The notes below the pieces were generated by a model. The model searched no databases. It saw nothing but the letters and a program-made list of their open reading frames with translations, and had not been told where the DNA came from. From Alphaproteobacteria bacterium (GTDB lineage: Bacteria; Pseudomonadota; Alphaproteobacteria; UBA9655), in NCBI GenBank assembly GCA_019749915.1, contig JAIEPE010000023.1, positions 1 through 64,000 on the forward strand: 64,000 nt of DNA, written 5' to 3'. Numbering within the stretch: the first letter of the stretch is position 1; each line of letters starts with the position of its first letter. The position numbers and the translations under genes were made by a program. Shown in pieces: positions 15,930-27,817 of this stretch.

Positions 15930-17146
15930 CCGTTTTAGGGGTTAGTAATTTAGGAAAATCCTATCGGCAGTATGCCTCTGAATTCAACCGTTTTGGCAGA
16001 TGGTTTAATTTACCTGTCAAACCAACAGCAGAACATTGGGTTTTACAAAATGTTACATTTGACGTCCGAAGAGGCGAATCCCTTGGAATTGTCGGTAAAA
16101 ATGGAGCAGGAAAAAGCACACTGTTAAAAATGATCACAGGTGTTTTACAACCAACAGAAGGTTCTATCCATGTTAATGGAAAAATTGCTGCTATCTTAGA
16201 ATTAGGGATGGGTTTTAGTCCAGATTTAACGGCTCGAGCAAATGTACTTCAGTCTCTTGGCCTTATGGGGTATGGACATGATGAAATCACAGGCATACTC
16301 TCAGAAATTGAAGCTTTTGCCGAAATTGGTGAATATTTTGATGAACCCATGCGCACCTACTCAAGCGGCATGCAAGTGCGTGTGGCATTTTCTGTTGCAA
16401 CTGCTTTTAGGCCAGATATTTTAATCGTCGACGAAGCATTATCTGTGGGAGACGCTTATTTTCAGCATAAAAGCTTTGATCGTATTCGAGAATTTAAAAA
16501 TCAGGGGACGTCTCTTCTCATAGTATCTCATGATGCAGGCTCCATCCAAGCTATATGTGATAAAGTTATTTTATTACAAGATGGTGGCCTTCTCATGGAG
16601 GGTGCACCTGAAACTGTAATAGATTACTATAATGCTTCTCTTGCTGAACATCAAAATCAAACCCTGCGTCAAATAGACTGTGGTGAGCAAAAAGTTCAAA
16701 CAATTTCTGGTACAGGCGAAGCAACTATTGAAAAAGTAGAGTTGTTGGATGAAGATGGACAGTTGATTGAAGTTGCCGCTGTTGGACACAAGGTAACTCT
16801 TGCAGTTCATGTAAAAACACATTTCGATATTGAAAAACTCGTATTAGGTTTTTCCATCAAAAATCACCTAGGACAAGCTATTTTTGGAACAAATACGTAC
16901 CATACAAAACAAATTCAGTATGATGTTAAGAGTGGTACGGAGTTGTTATTTAATGTGCAATTCCCGGCTAATTTTGGTGAAGGATCATATTCTGTACAAT
17001 TGGCCTTGGTAAGTACTGATACACATTTAGTAAACAATTACGAATGGCGTGATTTAGCTTATGTCTTTAAAATTGCAAATTTAGCTAAGGATTATTTTAT
17101 TGGAATGTCTTGGTTAGATTCAATCATAGAGATTAAATCAAAATGA
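15926..17146 (+). CDS. wzt: polysaccharide ABC transporter ATPase Wzt with C-terminal binding domain
   Basis: 406 residues. Residues ~1-240 are the ATPase: Walker A GIVGKNGAGKST, an export-type signature YSSGMQVRVAF, Walker B ILIVDEALSVGD, and the switch histidine in IVSHD. Residues ~250-406 are a Wzt_C beta-sandwich domain (KVTLAVHVKT, FSIKNHLGQAIFGTN). In characterised O8/O9a systems this domain binds the modified non-reducing end of the finished glycan and so couples chain termination to export. That makes the FkbM methyltransferase encoded next a likely partner. It overlaps both neighbours by four bases. Confidence 0.94.
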   Translation: MTVLGVSNLGKSYRQYASEFNRFGRWFNLPVKPTAEHWVLQNVTFDVRRGESLGIVGKNGAGKSTLLKMITGVLQPTEGSIHVNGKIAAILELGMGFSPDLTARANVLQSLGLMGYGHDEITGILSEIEAFAEIGEYFDEPMRTYSSGMQVRVAFSVATAFRPDILIVDEALSVGDAYFQHKSFDRIREFKNQGTSLLIVSHDAGSIQAICDKVILLQDGGLLMEGAPETVIDYYNASLAEHQNQTLRQIDCGEQKVQTISGTGEATIEKVELLDEDGQLIEVAAVGHKVTLAVHVKTHFDIEKLVLGFSIKNHLGQAIFGTNTYHTKQIQYDVKSGTELLFNVQFPANFGEGSYSVQLALVSTDTHLVNNYEWRDLAYVFKIANLAKDYFIGMSWLDSIIEIKSK

Positions 17147-20100
17147 CTTCTATTATATCCTATGCTCAAAATTTTGAAGATATTATTTTATGGCGTGCCC
17201 TGAAAGATGTAAAAAATGGATATTATGTAGATATTGGCTCTGAAGATCCTATTACTTATTCTGTAAGCTATCTCTTTAGTCAAAATTATTGGAAGGGACT
17301 TAGTGTTGAACCTACAGATCAACACTTCAATAGCTTTAAACAACAACGTCCCCAAGATGATATCATCAAAGCGTTTGTTTCCGACACATCAGAACTAGTA
17401 GATTTTTATGTTTTTGCAGATACGGGGCTATCGACGGCTGATTTGAAAATAGCGGAAAAGCATAAAAAATTAGGATTTAATTATTCAATTGACAAAATAA
17501 AAACTATCACCCTTCAAGATATTTGGAATTTAACTAAAACAAAAGATATCCATTGGTTAAAGATTGATGTGGAAGGATATGAACAACAAATCCTAAAAGG
17601 GTGGAATAATGATGTTCGTCCTTGGGTTTTGCTTATTGAAAGCTGTTTCCCCATATCTGGTCCTCGTAATACTAAAGAATGGAAAAGAATAGAAGTCCAT
17701 GAAGAATGGGAGCATTTGATTTTATCGAAAGGCTACGAGTTTGTTTATGCTGATGGTCTTAATCGTTTTTATTTACATAAAGACCACCTAAGACTAAAGC
17801 CATTTTTTCAGTATCCCCCTAATGTAATTGAAGATGATTTTGTTATACATGAGACACTCATCAAGTTTGATAAACGTGCTAAAGACGCAGAAGCTGCGAA
17901 ACATCAATTAGAGGAACTTACAAATTCTCAGAACACTTTACTAAATGAAAAAGTGCAAGCTCTTGCCGCTCATGAAACAATTGTAAAAGAACAACAAGTT
18001 CACGTAGATACATTACAAGCTGCTCTTAATGAAGCTACAGAATCTCATAATGCTCTGCTAAATGAAAAAGCACAAACTCTTACCGCTCATGAAACAATTG
18101 TAAAAGAACAACAAGTTCACATAGATACATTGCAAGCTGCTCTTAATGAAGCTGCTCAATCTCAGAACGCTCTACTCAATGAAAAAGCACAAGCTCTTGC
18201 CGCACACGAAGCGATCATAAAAGAGAAACAAGCCCACGTAGATACATTACAAGCTGCTCTCAAGGAAACTGCTCAATCTCAGAACGCTCTGCTAAGCGAG
18301 AAAGTACAAGCTCTTGCTGCTCACGAAGCGATCATAAAAGAGCAGCAAGCTCACGTAGATACATTACAAGCTGCTCTCAAGGAAGCTGCTCAATCTCAGA
18401 AAAATCTTCTAAATGAAAAAGTGCAAGACCTTGCTACTCATGAAACAATTGTAAAAGAGCAACAAGCTCATGTAGATACATTACAAGTTGCTCTCAAGGA
18501 AGCTGCTCAATCTCAGAAAACTCTACTCAATGAAAAAGCACAAGCTCTTGCTGCCCACGAAGCGATCATAAAAGAGCAGCAAGCTCACGTAGATACATTA
18601 CGAGCTGCTCTCAAGGAAGCTGCTCAATCTCAGAAAACTCTGTTAAATGAAAAAGTGCAAGACCTTGCTACTCATGAAGCAATTGTAAAAGAACAACAAG
18701 CTCACGTAGATACATTACAAGTTGCTCTTAAGGAAGCTGCTCAATCTCAGAAAAATCTTCTAAATGAAAAAGCACAAGCTCTTGCTGCCCACGAAGCGAT
18801 CATAAAAGAGCAACAAGCTCATGTAGATACATTACAAACTACTCTCAAGGAAGCTGCTCAATCTCAGAAAAATCTTCTAAATGAAAAAGTGCATGCTCTT
18901 GCCACCCATAAAGCGATCATAAAAGAGAAACAAACTCATGTAGATATTTTGCAAGCTGCTGTTAAGGAAGCTGCAAAATCTCACAAAGCTTTGCTCAATG
19001 AAAAAGCACAAGCTCTTGCCTCTCACGAAGTGACCATAAAAGAGCAACAAGCTCATGTAGATACTTTGCAAACTGCCCTTAAGGTATCTAACAGACATAT
19101 CGACGAGTTAGTGGGTCAGATAACACTCACTAAATCCTATGCAGAAGCACTGGATGAACAATTCAAAAAAAAGGTTCAAGCTCTTTCGGATAATGAAGCC
19201 GCACTCGTTGAACAGCAAATACAATCTCAAAAATTACAAAATGAATACGAAGCTGCAGAGACAAAAATTGCTGAACTCAATGCTTCTTCACATCACTGGT
19301 GGACAATTGCAGACCAACTCACTCGCGAGCTTCAAACAGCAGAAACAAAAATCGCTGAACTCAATGCTTCTTCACATCACTGGTGGACAGTTGCCGACCA
19401 ACTCACTCGTGAGGTTCAAACAGCAGAGACAAAAATCGCTGAACTCAATGCTTGTTCATATCACTGGTGGACAGTTGCCGATCAACTCACTCGTGAGGTT
19501 CAAGCCGTCTATAATAGCATATCGTGGAAATTAACCTGGCCCATACGAGAATTTGATAGAATTGTTAAAGAAGGTATTTATAGAATTAAGGGTGAGTGGG
19601 GATCATTTCTACGGATCCTTAAAGATTTTCTTGCAAACAAGAATTTTACCCAAGAAGAACTTAAATATATAGACAATTGGTGTAATAACCAAATTAAAAA
19701 AAATAGAGAGCTTAATATAAGGCGGAAAGTATTTGATCATGGCGTTGGAAAAAAACTGAGAATAGTATTAGATTTACAAGGGGTTCAAACGTCTTCAGGG
19801 ACACGAGGAATTGGAAGATATAGCCTTAGTTTAGCCAAAGCCCTACTACGTAATCCCCGCCAACATGAATTTATTATTGCTCTGAATGGTGTTTATCCAG
19901 AATCTATTGATCAGGTTAAGATGGAATTTGATGGTTTAATAGATCCTAAGAATATTTTCATTTGGCAGGGAATTCCAAGTACAGCCTGGTGTAATGTAGA
20001 AAGTCATGCTAGAGCTGAAGTATCAGAAATAATGCGTGAATATAGTTTACAAACTCTTCAACCTGATATAATTCACATTTCAAGTTTGTTTGAGGGACTA

Positions 20101-21426
20101 CACGAAGATGCAAGCGTTTCTGTTAAAAATTTATATGATAACGTGCCAACGGCTGTTACTGTTTATGATTTAATTCCTTATCTAAAGCCAGATGACTACT
20201 TAAAAACTCCACAATCAAAACATTTATATATGAGGCAGATTAATAATCTGAAGCGAAGTGATTTATTATTAGCAATCTCACAATCAACCAGTCAGGAGAT
20301 TATTGATAATTTACTTGTACCAGCGAACAAAGTTGTGACCATATCCTCAGACACTAACGAGATTTTTAAGAAAATTCCTATTTCTACTGAGACATCTTCT
20401 ACAATAAGAGCAAAACACCAAATTAAACACAAGTTTATACTAACTGTTGGGGTAATCTCACCAGACGATAATAGAAAAAATTTAAAAACATTGGTTCAAG
20501 CATTTGCATTATTACCAAAAAACTTACAGCAAGAATATCAACTTGTCGTAGTTGGGCATGGTGATTCTGCAGGTAGAGAAGGCCTTCAAAATTTAACTAA
20601 AGAATTAAGTATACAAGAGGAAAACATTATTATTGCTGGACATATTCCAGATAATGATTTAATCGTTCTATATAATCTGACTGATTTATTAGTTTTACCT
20701 TCCTTACATGAGGGTTTTGGATTGCCTTTGCTAGAAGCAATGCGGTGTGGTGCTGCTGTTATTGGTTCTAACTGCAGTAGTATTCCCGAAGTTATTGGCT
20801 TTGATCAAGCGCTCTTTGACCCCCTCTCAAGTCAGTCAATCGCTGAAAAAATGGTGGAGGCATTAACGAACATTCCCTTTAGGGAAAAATTGATAGATCA
20901 CGGAACAAGGCAACATCTAAACTTTTCCTGGGAGAGAGTAGCTAACATAACTCTTGATTCTTTTGAGGCTCTATCAGCAAAGTGCCAACCTATTCAACCA
21001 AGTGCCCAAAAAATTACTCAAGCCTTTTATAGAGCGCTGATAAATTTTAAAACCAACCCAATTTATCCTGAGAATAAAAACAATAAATTACTAAAATGTT
21101 TAAGTGTCATTTTAAAACCCTTAATACAAAATTCTAAAGTTAGGTCTTTAGGGTCAAAGTATATTAATAGGTTTCCTTCAATAAAGTCTTTTATAAGAAA
21201 GGTTGATATTCCTGCCTATAGTTTAAAACAAAACTTAACTCTTGAAAATGAGGCTCCTGTTATAAATGAGGTTCCTGTTACAAACGAGATTCATGTTATA
21301 AATGAGGCTCCTGTTGTACTTCAAGATAATAACAATTTAAAAAACAGGGATTTATCTCTTAAAGTTTTGAAAATTTATTCACAACTTAATAATTCCATAA
21401 AAAGCAAAAGAAGAAAAGTCAGTTAA
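17143..21426 (+). CDS. FkbM methyltransferase - repetitive coiled coil - GT4 glycosyltransferase fusion
   Basis: A 1427-residue three-part protein. Residues ~1-230 are an FkbM-type SAM methyltransferase (YYVDIGSEDP, HWLKIDVEGYE). Residues ~245-800 are a long coiled coil. It contains ten tandem 39-residue repeats (LLNEKAQALAAHEAIIKEQQ...) at residues 265-654, then three 28-residue repeats with HHWWT.ADQLTRE, ending in YNSISWKLTWPIREFDR. Residues ~872-1290 are a GT4 glycosyltransferase (LDLQGVQTSSGTRGIGRY; LPSLHEGFGLPLLEAM). A six-residue NEAPVI-like repeat follows near residue 1370. Methyltransferase plus coiled coil next to a Wzt with a binding domain parallels WbdD, the O9a terminator and ruler. 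That function is inferred here. It overlaps wzt by four bases. Confidence 0.88.
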   Translation: MTSIISYAQNFEDIILWRALKDVKNGYYVDIGSEDPITYSVSYLFSQNYWKGLSVEPTDQHFNSFKQQRPQDDIIKAFVSDTSELVDFYVFADTGLSTADLKIAEKHKKLGFNYSIDKIKTITLQDIWNLTKTKDIHWLKIDVEGYEQQILKGWNNDVRPWVLLIESCFPISGPRNTKEWKRIEVHEEWEHLILSKGYEFVYADGLNRFYLHKDHLRLKPFFQYPPNVIEDDFVIHETLIKFDKRAKDAEAAKHQLEELTNSQNTLLNEKVQALAAHETIVKEQQVHVDTLQAALNEATESHNALLNEKAQTLTAHETIVKEQQVHIDTLQAALNEAAQSQNALLNEKAQALAAHEAIIKEKQAHVDTLQAALKETAQSQNALLSEKVQALAAHEAIIKEQQAHVDTLQAALKEAAQSQKNLLNEKVQDLATHETIVKEQQAHVDTLQVALKEAAQSQKTLLNEKAQALAAHEAIIKEQQAHVDTLRAALKEAAQSQKTLLNEKVQDLATHEAIVKEQQAHVDTLQVALKEAAQSQKNLLNEKAQALAAHEAIIKEQQAHVDTLQTTLKEAAQSQKNLLNEKVHALATHKAIIKEKQTHVDILQAAVKEAAKSHKALLNEKAQALASHEVTIKEQQAHVDTLQTALKVSNRHIDELVGQITLTKSYAEALDEQFKKKVQALSDNEAALVEQQIQSQKLQNEYEAAETKIAELNASSHHWWTIADQLTRELQTAETKIAELNASSHHWWTVADQLTREVQTAETKIAELNACSYHWWTVADQLTREVQAVYNSISWKLTWPIREFDRIVKEGIYRIKGEWGSFLRILKDFLANKNFTQEELKYIDNWCNNQIKKNRELNIRRKVFDHGVGKKLRIVLDLQGVQTSSGTRGIGRYSLSLAKALLRNPRQHEFIIALNGVYPESIDQVKMEFDGLIDPKNIFIWQGIPSTAWCNVESHARAEVSEIMREYSLQTLQPDIIHISSLFEGLHEDASVSVKNLYDNVPTAVTVYDLIPYLKPDDYLKTPQSKHLYMRQINNLKRSDLLLAISQSTSQEIIDNLLVPANKVVTISSDTNEIFKKIPISTETSSTIRAKHQIKHKFILTVGVISPDDNRKNLKTLVQAFALLPKNLQQEYQLVVVGHGDSAGREGLQNLTKELSIQEENIIIAGHIPDNDLIVLYNLTDLLVLPSLHEGFGLPLLEAMRCGAAVIGSNCSSIPEVIGFDQALFDPLSSQSIAEKMVEALTNIPFREKLIDHGTRQHLNFSWERVANITLDSFEALSAKCQPIQPSAQKITQAFYRALINFKTNPIYPENKNNKLLKCLSVILKPLIQNSKVRSLGSKYINRFPSIKSFIRKVDIPAYSLKQNLTLENEAPVINEVPVTNEIHVINEAPVVLQDNNNLKNRDLSLKVLKIYSQLNNSIKSKRRKVS
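17935..19104 (+). repeat. ten 117-bp tandem repeats (39 residues each) in the coiled coil
   Basis: Ten in-frame units of exactly 117 bases run without a gap. Units 5 and 7 (VQDLATHE...LQVALKE) and units 4, 6 and 8 (VQ/AQALAAHEAIIKEQQ) alternate, so the array shows a 234-base higher-order period from recent duplication of pairs. 39 residues equal four heptads plus one hendecad, compatible with a continuous coiled coil. Such an array should change copy number easily. Confidence 0.95.
19255..19506 (+). repeat. three 84-bp tandem repeats (28 residues each)
   Basis: Three in-frame copies of AETKIAELNASSHHWWT followed by (I/V)ADQLTRE(L/V)Q. At 28 residues each unit equals four heptads, so the coiled coil continues. 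The WW-ADQLTRE element followed by a SWKLTWPIR segment is a linker type often seen next to GT domains in envelope polysaccharide enzymes. Confidence 0.93.
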
Positions 21427-21428
21427 AG

Positions 21429-24400
21429 ATGAAGATTGTTATTGATCTACAAGGACTTCAAGCTAATCCGTGGGATAATCAAATTGCCCAAAATAGCTTT
21501 TTGATAACTCGATCTTTGATTCAAAAGTCAAATAATCATGACATTTACATAGCCCTGAATCATAATTTAGCATCTACAATAGATCGCATTTTTTACAGTT
21601 TTTCAGATATTTTACCCAGAGAAAAGATATTATTGTGGCAGGGGTTAAGTAATGTATCAAACAATAATAGTGAAAATAATTCTCGTTCTGTAATTTCACA
21701 ATTAATTTATGAAAACTATATTAAAAGTCAACTGCCAGATGTGGTGCTTACGACTAATCTTTGGCAAGGGTGGGATGATGATGCGACTACGGGGCTTTTA
21801 AATTCTGAAGGTATCTATATTTCTGCGGTGATATATTATCCAAAGGATCATAAGGATATACCAGAAAATCATAAATGGTATTTAGAAAAAGTATCTCAGC
21901 TTAAAACTGCAGATTTAATATTTACAACTGATAATAAAACTAACGATAAAGTATTAAAATCCTTAAAAATATCTAAGGAGAAAATAACTCCATTATCCTG
22001 TCATGATTTATCCATGTCTAGAGAAGCTGATATAATTCTCTCCGCTTTCGAATCACAGTATAAAGAAAGGTTATTATCTAAGAATATTACATCTGATAAG
22101 AAGAAATTAAAGAAGTTAGCTTATTTCTCCCCTTTTCCACCAGAACAATCCGGTATTGCTGAATATAGCTCAGGAATATTACCCGAATTAGCAAAATACT
22201 TTGATATCGAGCTGATAACAAATCTTGTAAAAATAGACAAAATTGATGATATAGATCTTGAAAAAGATTTCCCAAAAAAAACCGTAGATCAATTTTATGA
22301 ATCTGCAAAGTCCTACGACCATATCTTATATCATTTCGGCAATTCTCCCTTCCATTCTCATATGATCTCCTTACTAGCCAAATATCCTGGTACCGTAGTG
22401 ATGCATGATTTTTATTATAGTGCATTGCTACGTTATCTTGAAACATATCCTACAGACGAGAAGATCGACCAAAAAATATTTCAAAGAAGTCTTTATGAAT
22501 CCCACGGTTATGAAGCTTTGAAATTTTACACGGTGAATGGAGAAGATCAGGCAGTAAGGCATTATCCCGCTAATCACCAATTTATCTCTAATGCAGCAGG
22601 TATTATTGTTCACTCTCAACATGCTAAAGATTTAGCTAGTTATTGGTATAATTCAACAGTAAATCAAACTTGGTTTGAGACTAAATTACCAAGACATGAA
22701 CCAAAAAATAAAGATAAAATACATTCGCGTAAATTACTAGGAATCGATCCAGATGCCTTTGTTGTTTGTAGTTTTGGTAGAGTTGACATAACCAAACAAA
22801 ATAATAAAATATTAATGGCATGGCTTAATTCAAAAATGGTAACAAATAAAAACTGCTATTTGTTTTTTGTCGGTCCATATCCTCCTCCTGATTACTTTGA
22901 TGAAATGAAAACAAATATTAATTCATTTCCTGATAATAAAAGAATGATTTTAACTGATTTTGTTGACTCAGAAACATATCAACATTATCTTGCGGCTGCT
23001 GATATTGGAATTCAATTAAGACAATTTTCAAGGGGAGAAAGTTCAATCAGCGTTTTAGATTGTTTGGCTAATAAATTAGCAACAATTGTCAATGCATGTG
23101 GTTCATTTGATGAAATAGATGACAAATCAGTTTATAAGTTGCCAGATGATTTTACACAAGAACAACTCATTGAAGCCATAGAAGTTTTGTATGATGATAC
23201 CCGTTTAAGAAATAGACTACAGTGTGATGGTTATAAGTATTATAAGAATTTCCATACCCCAAAAGTGATAGCTCCGCAATATGCTTCTGCTATAAACCAA
23301 TCTATAAAAAGGGCTTTGATAACAGATAATAATAATATTCTGCGTGAGATAGAACAACGTGATGATTTATCATTTTCTGATGAAGATATTTTACAAATTG
23401 CTGTAGCTCTGAGTGAGAATACCCCATCTGTTTTTAAGAATTTTTTTATAGATATTTCTATTCTAGTAAACTTTGACTCCAAAACTGGCATCGAAAGAGT
23501 AACTCGAAGTATTTTGTTAAATTTATTATCTTCTAAAATTCCAGAATATAAAATTGAGCCCGTTTATTGGAAAGATGGTCAATATTATTATGCAAGAATG
23601 TTTACAGTGGATTTTCTAGGAATTCATAATTTTGGACTTGTTGATGAGCCAATAGATATTGGGTGTAAGGATATTTTATTAGTGCTAGAATTGGACATGG
23701 GAAGATCTTATGATGTTGTAGCTCAAGATTTCTTAAAACACCATTCACAACGAGGACTAAAAATATATTATCTTGTATATGATTTATTGCCAATATTAAA
23801 TCCGGAGTGGTTTTTCGAAGAATATTATGCATGGTTTGATAACTGGTTAAACAAAGTGTCTCTGGTCGCTGATGGTTTAATTGGCATATCTCAGTCTACT
23901 GCTAATCAATTGAATAAGTGGTTAAATAATAATCCCCATTCAAGATTAAGTCCACTAAACATAGGTTATGCCCATTTAGGTGCAGATATTGACAATAGTA
24001 AGCCAACCATCGGCATTAATGCAGACGAGAAGGAGAAATTACAGCAATTAAAAGACCATCAAATCATTCTTATGGTTGGCACAGTTGAACCCCGAAAGGG
24101 TTACGACCAGGCGATAGAAGCCATGGATGAATTGTGGGCTAAAGATGAGAAAAAGACCTTAGTTATTGTGGGTAAGAAGGGTTGGATGATTGATGACTTG
24201 GCCCAAAAATTGAACAATCACGAACAAATGAATAAAAGGCTCTTTTGGTTTGATAATGCAAGCGATGAGTTGCTGAGTGAACTTTACAAAATTTCTACTG
24301 TTTTTCTAATGGCTTCACGTGGTGAAGGTTTTGGGTTACCAATTATTGAAGCTGCCCAAAATGGGATACCAATTATTGCTCGTGATTTACCCGTTTTTCG

Positions 24401-25838
24401 AGAAATAGCGGGACACCATGCCTATTATTTTTCGGGAACTACGGGGTTAGAACTCACGAATGCTATTATAGACTGGTTTAATTTATTTGCGAGCGGCTCT
24501 CACCCTCAAAATCATGACATGCCTTATTTAACTTGGGAAAAAACCGCTACTAATTTGTTAAAATGTATTTTTGAAAATGATTGGTTAATAACATGGCAAC
24601 CAATTTTGGAATCGCCCTTCGTTAAACTAGAACAGAAAAATTTAAAGCAAATTTTTACAGATATTTCAAATATTGTAAAATTTGATCTCAAAACCGGGAT
24701 TGAACGTGTAACACGAAGTATTTTGTTGAAATTATTGGCCTCTAATATACCAGGCTATAAGATTGAGCCAGTGTATCGAAAAGATGGTCAGTATTTTTAC
24801 GCTCGTGATTTTACAATGAAATTTTTGGAGGTTGATAATTTTGGATTAGTTGATGAACCCATAGATATTGGACCTCAAGATATCTTTTTGGGGTTAGATT
24901 TGGATCTAGAAAATGCTTCTGACATAGAAGTTCAAGAATTCTTACAGCACCATTCCCAACGAGGACTAAAAATATATTTCATTGTATATGATTTGCTCCC
25001 CATATTAAATCCTCAATGGTTTCCTGAATATAATGTATTAGTCTACAAAGATTGGATAACTAAAATAACAAAGAATGCCGATGGTCTCATTGGCATATCT
25101 CAATCGACTGCTAATCAAATAGGTGAATGGATTGATAGTAATCCTCCCGAAAGATTTAGTTCTTTAAATATAGGTTATGCCCATTTAGGTGCAGATATTA
25201 ACGATAGCAAACCAACTGTCGGCATTAATGTAGATGAGAAGGAGAAATTACAGCAGTTAAAAGATCATCAAATTATCCTTATGGTTGGTACAGTTGAACC
25301 TCGAAAGGGTCATGACCAAGCAATAGAAGCAATGGATGAGCTGTGGAGCAGAGGGGAGCAAAAAACTTTACTTATTGTGGGTAAGAAGGGTTGGATGATT
25401 GATGACTTGGCCCAAAAATTGAATAATCACGAACAAATGAATAAAAGACTCTTTTGGTTTGATAATGCAAGTGATGAGTTACTCAGTGAACTTTACAAAA
25501 TTTCTACTGTTTTTCTAATGGCTTCACGCGGTGAAGGTTTTGGGCTGCCAATTATCGAAGCCGCACAAAATGGATTGCCGATCATCTCCCGTGATTTGCC
25601 CGTTTTTAAAGAAGTAGCAGGCCATCATGCTTATTACTTCTCGGGTAAGACAGGGTCACAACTTGCAACAGACATTTTAAAATGGTTTGATTTATTGGCT
25701 AAAGGTACGTACCCTCGAAGTCATGACATGCCTTATTTGACTTGGCAACAAAGCACTGATGATTTATTAAAATGTATTTTCGAAAATGAATGGACGATAA
25801 ATTGGGAACCGACCGTAGAAAACCTCAAAGCGAGTTAG
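21429..25838 (+). CDS. giant multi-domain GT4 glycosyltransferase
   Basis: 1469 residues. Residues ~1-200 resemble only the N-terminal Rossmann half of a GT4 enzyme (MKIVIDLQGLQANPW), similar to the GT of the preceding gene, without its C-terminal half. Residues ~225-640 form a complete GT4 module (LAYFSPFPPEQSGIAEYS; FGRVDITKQNNKIL). Residues 672-1074 and 1075-1469 are a tandem duplication of one GT4 module (DISxxVxFDxKTGIERVTRS; MVGTVEPRKG; ASRGEGFGLPIIEAAQNG). Multi-GT polymerases such as WbdA build O-polysaccharides in ABC-dependent systems, so this is the likely D-rhamnan polymerase. It starts two bases after the previous stop. Confidence 0.9.
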   Translation: MKIVIDLQGLQANPWDNQIAQNSFLITRSLIQKSNNHDIYIALNHNLASTIDRIFYSFSDILPREKILLWQGLSNVSNNNSENNSRSVISQLIYENYIKSQLPDVVLTTNLWQGWDDDATTGLLNSEGIYISAVIYYPKDHKDIPENHKWYLEKVSQLKTADLIFTTDNKTNDKVLKSLKISKEKITPLSCHDLSMSREADIILSAFESQYKERLLSKNITSDKKKLKKLAYFSPFPPEQSGIAEYSSGILPELAKYFDIELITNLVKIDKIDDIDLEKDFPKKTVDQFYESAKSYDHILYHFGNSPFHSHMISLLAKYPGTVVMHDFYYSALLRYLETYPTDEKIDQKIFQRSLYESHGYEALKFYTVNGEDQAVRHYPANHQFISNAAGIIVHSQHAKDLASYWYNSTVNQTWFETKLPRHEPKNKDKIHSRKLLGIDPDAFVVCSFGRVDITKQNNKILMAWLNSKMVTNKNCYLFFVGPYPPPDYFDEMKTNINSFPDNKRMILTDFVDSETYQHYLAAADIGIQLRQFSRGESSISVLDCLANKLATIVNACGSFDEIDDKSVYKLPDDFTQEQLIEAIEVLYDDTRLRNRLQCDGYKYYKNFHTPKVIAPQYASAINQSIKRALITDNNNILREIEQRDDLSFSDEDILQIAVALSENTPSVFKNFFIDISILVNFDSKTGIERVTRSILLNLLSSKIPEYKIEPVYWKDGQYYYARMFTVDFLGIHNFGLVDEPIDIGCKDILLVLELDMGRSYDVVAQDFLKHHSQRGLKIYYLVYDLLPILNPEWFFEEYYAWFDNWLNKVSLVADGLIGISQSTANQLNKWLNNNPHSRLSPLNIGYAHLGADIDNSKPTIGINADEKEKLQQLKDHQIILMVGTVEPRKGYDQAIEAMDELWAKDEKKTLVIVGKKGWMIDDLAQKLNNHEQMNKRLFWFDNASDELLSELYKISTVFLMASRGEGFGLPIIEAAQNGIPIIARDLPVFREIAGHHAYYFSGTTGLELTNAIIDWFNLFASGSHPQNHDMPYLTWEKTATNLLKCIFENDWLITWQPILESPFVKLEQKNLKQIFTDISNIVKFDLKTGIERVTRSILLKLLASNIPGYKIEPVYRKDGQYFYARDFTMKFLEVDNFGLVDEPIDIGPQDIFLGLDLDLENASDIEVQEFLQHHSQRGLKIYFIVYDLLPILNPQWFPEYNVLVYKDWITKITKNADGLIGISQSTANQIGEWIDSNPPERFSSLNIGYAHLGADINDSKPTVGINVDEKEKLQQLKDHQIILMVGTVEPRKGHDQAIEAMDELWSRGEQKTLLIVGKKGWMIDDLAQKLNNHEQMNKRLFWFDNASDELLSELYKISTVFLMASRGEGFGLPIIEAAQNGLPIISRDLPVFKEVAGHHAYYFSGKTGSQLATDILKWFDLLAKGTYPRSHDMPYLTWQQSTDDLLKCIFENEWTINWEPTVENLKAS
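23442..25838 (+). repeat. tandem duplication of a 1.2-kb glycosyltransferase module
   Basis: Unit 1 (23442-24650) and unit 2 (24651-25838) encode the same GT4 module with an offset of 1209 bases. Long stretches are near-identical at DNA level, for example the region coding KGWMIDDLAQKLNNHEQMNK and the E-x7-E loop. The N-terminal parts have drifted more, as expected if the acceptor-binding halves specialise. Confidence 0.93.
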
Positions 25839-25860
25839 GGTTTAAAATAAACTGTGTTAA

Positions 25861-27813
<1,953 letters not shown>

Positions 27814-27817
<4 letters not shown>

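Noticed and set aside
17935-19104. Regularly spaced repeats considered as a CRISPR-like array
   Set aside because: Units are contiguous, 117 bases, in frame and protein-coding; there are no spacers or cas genes.
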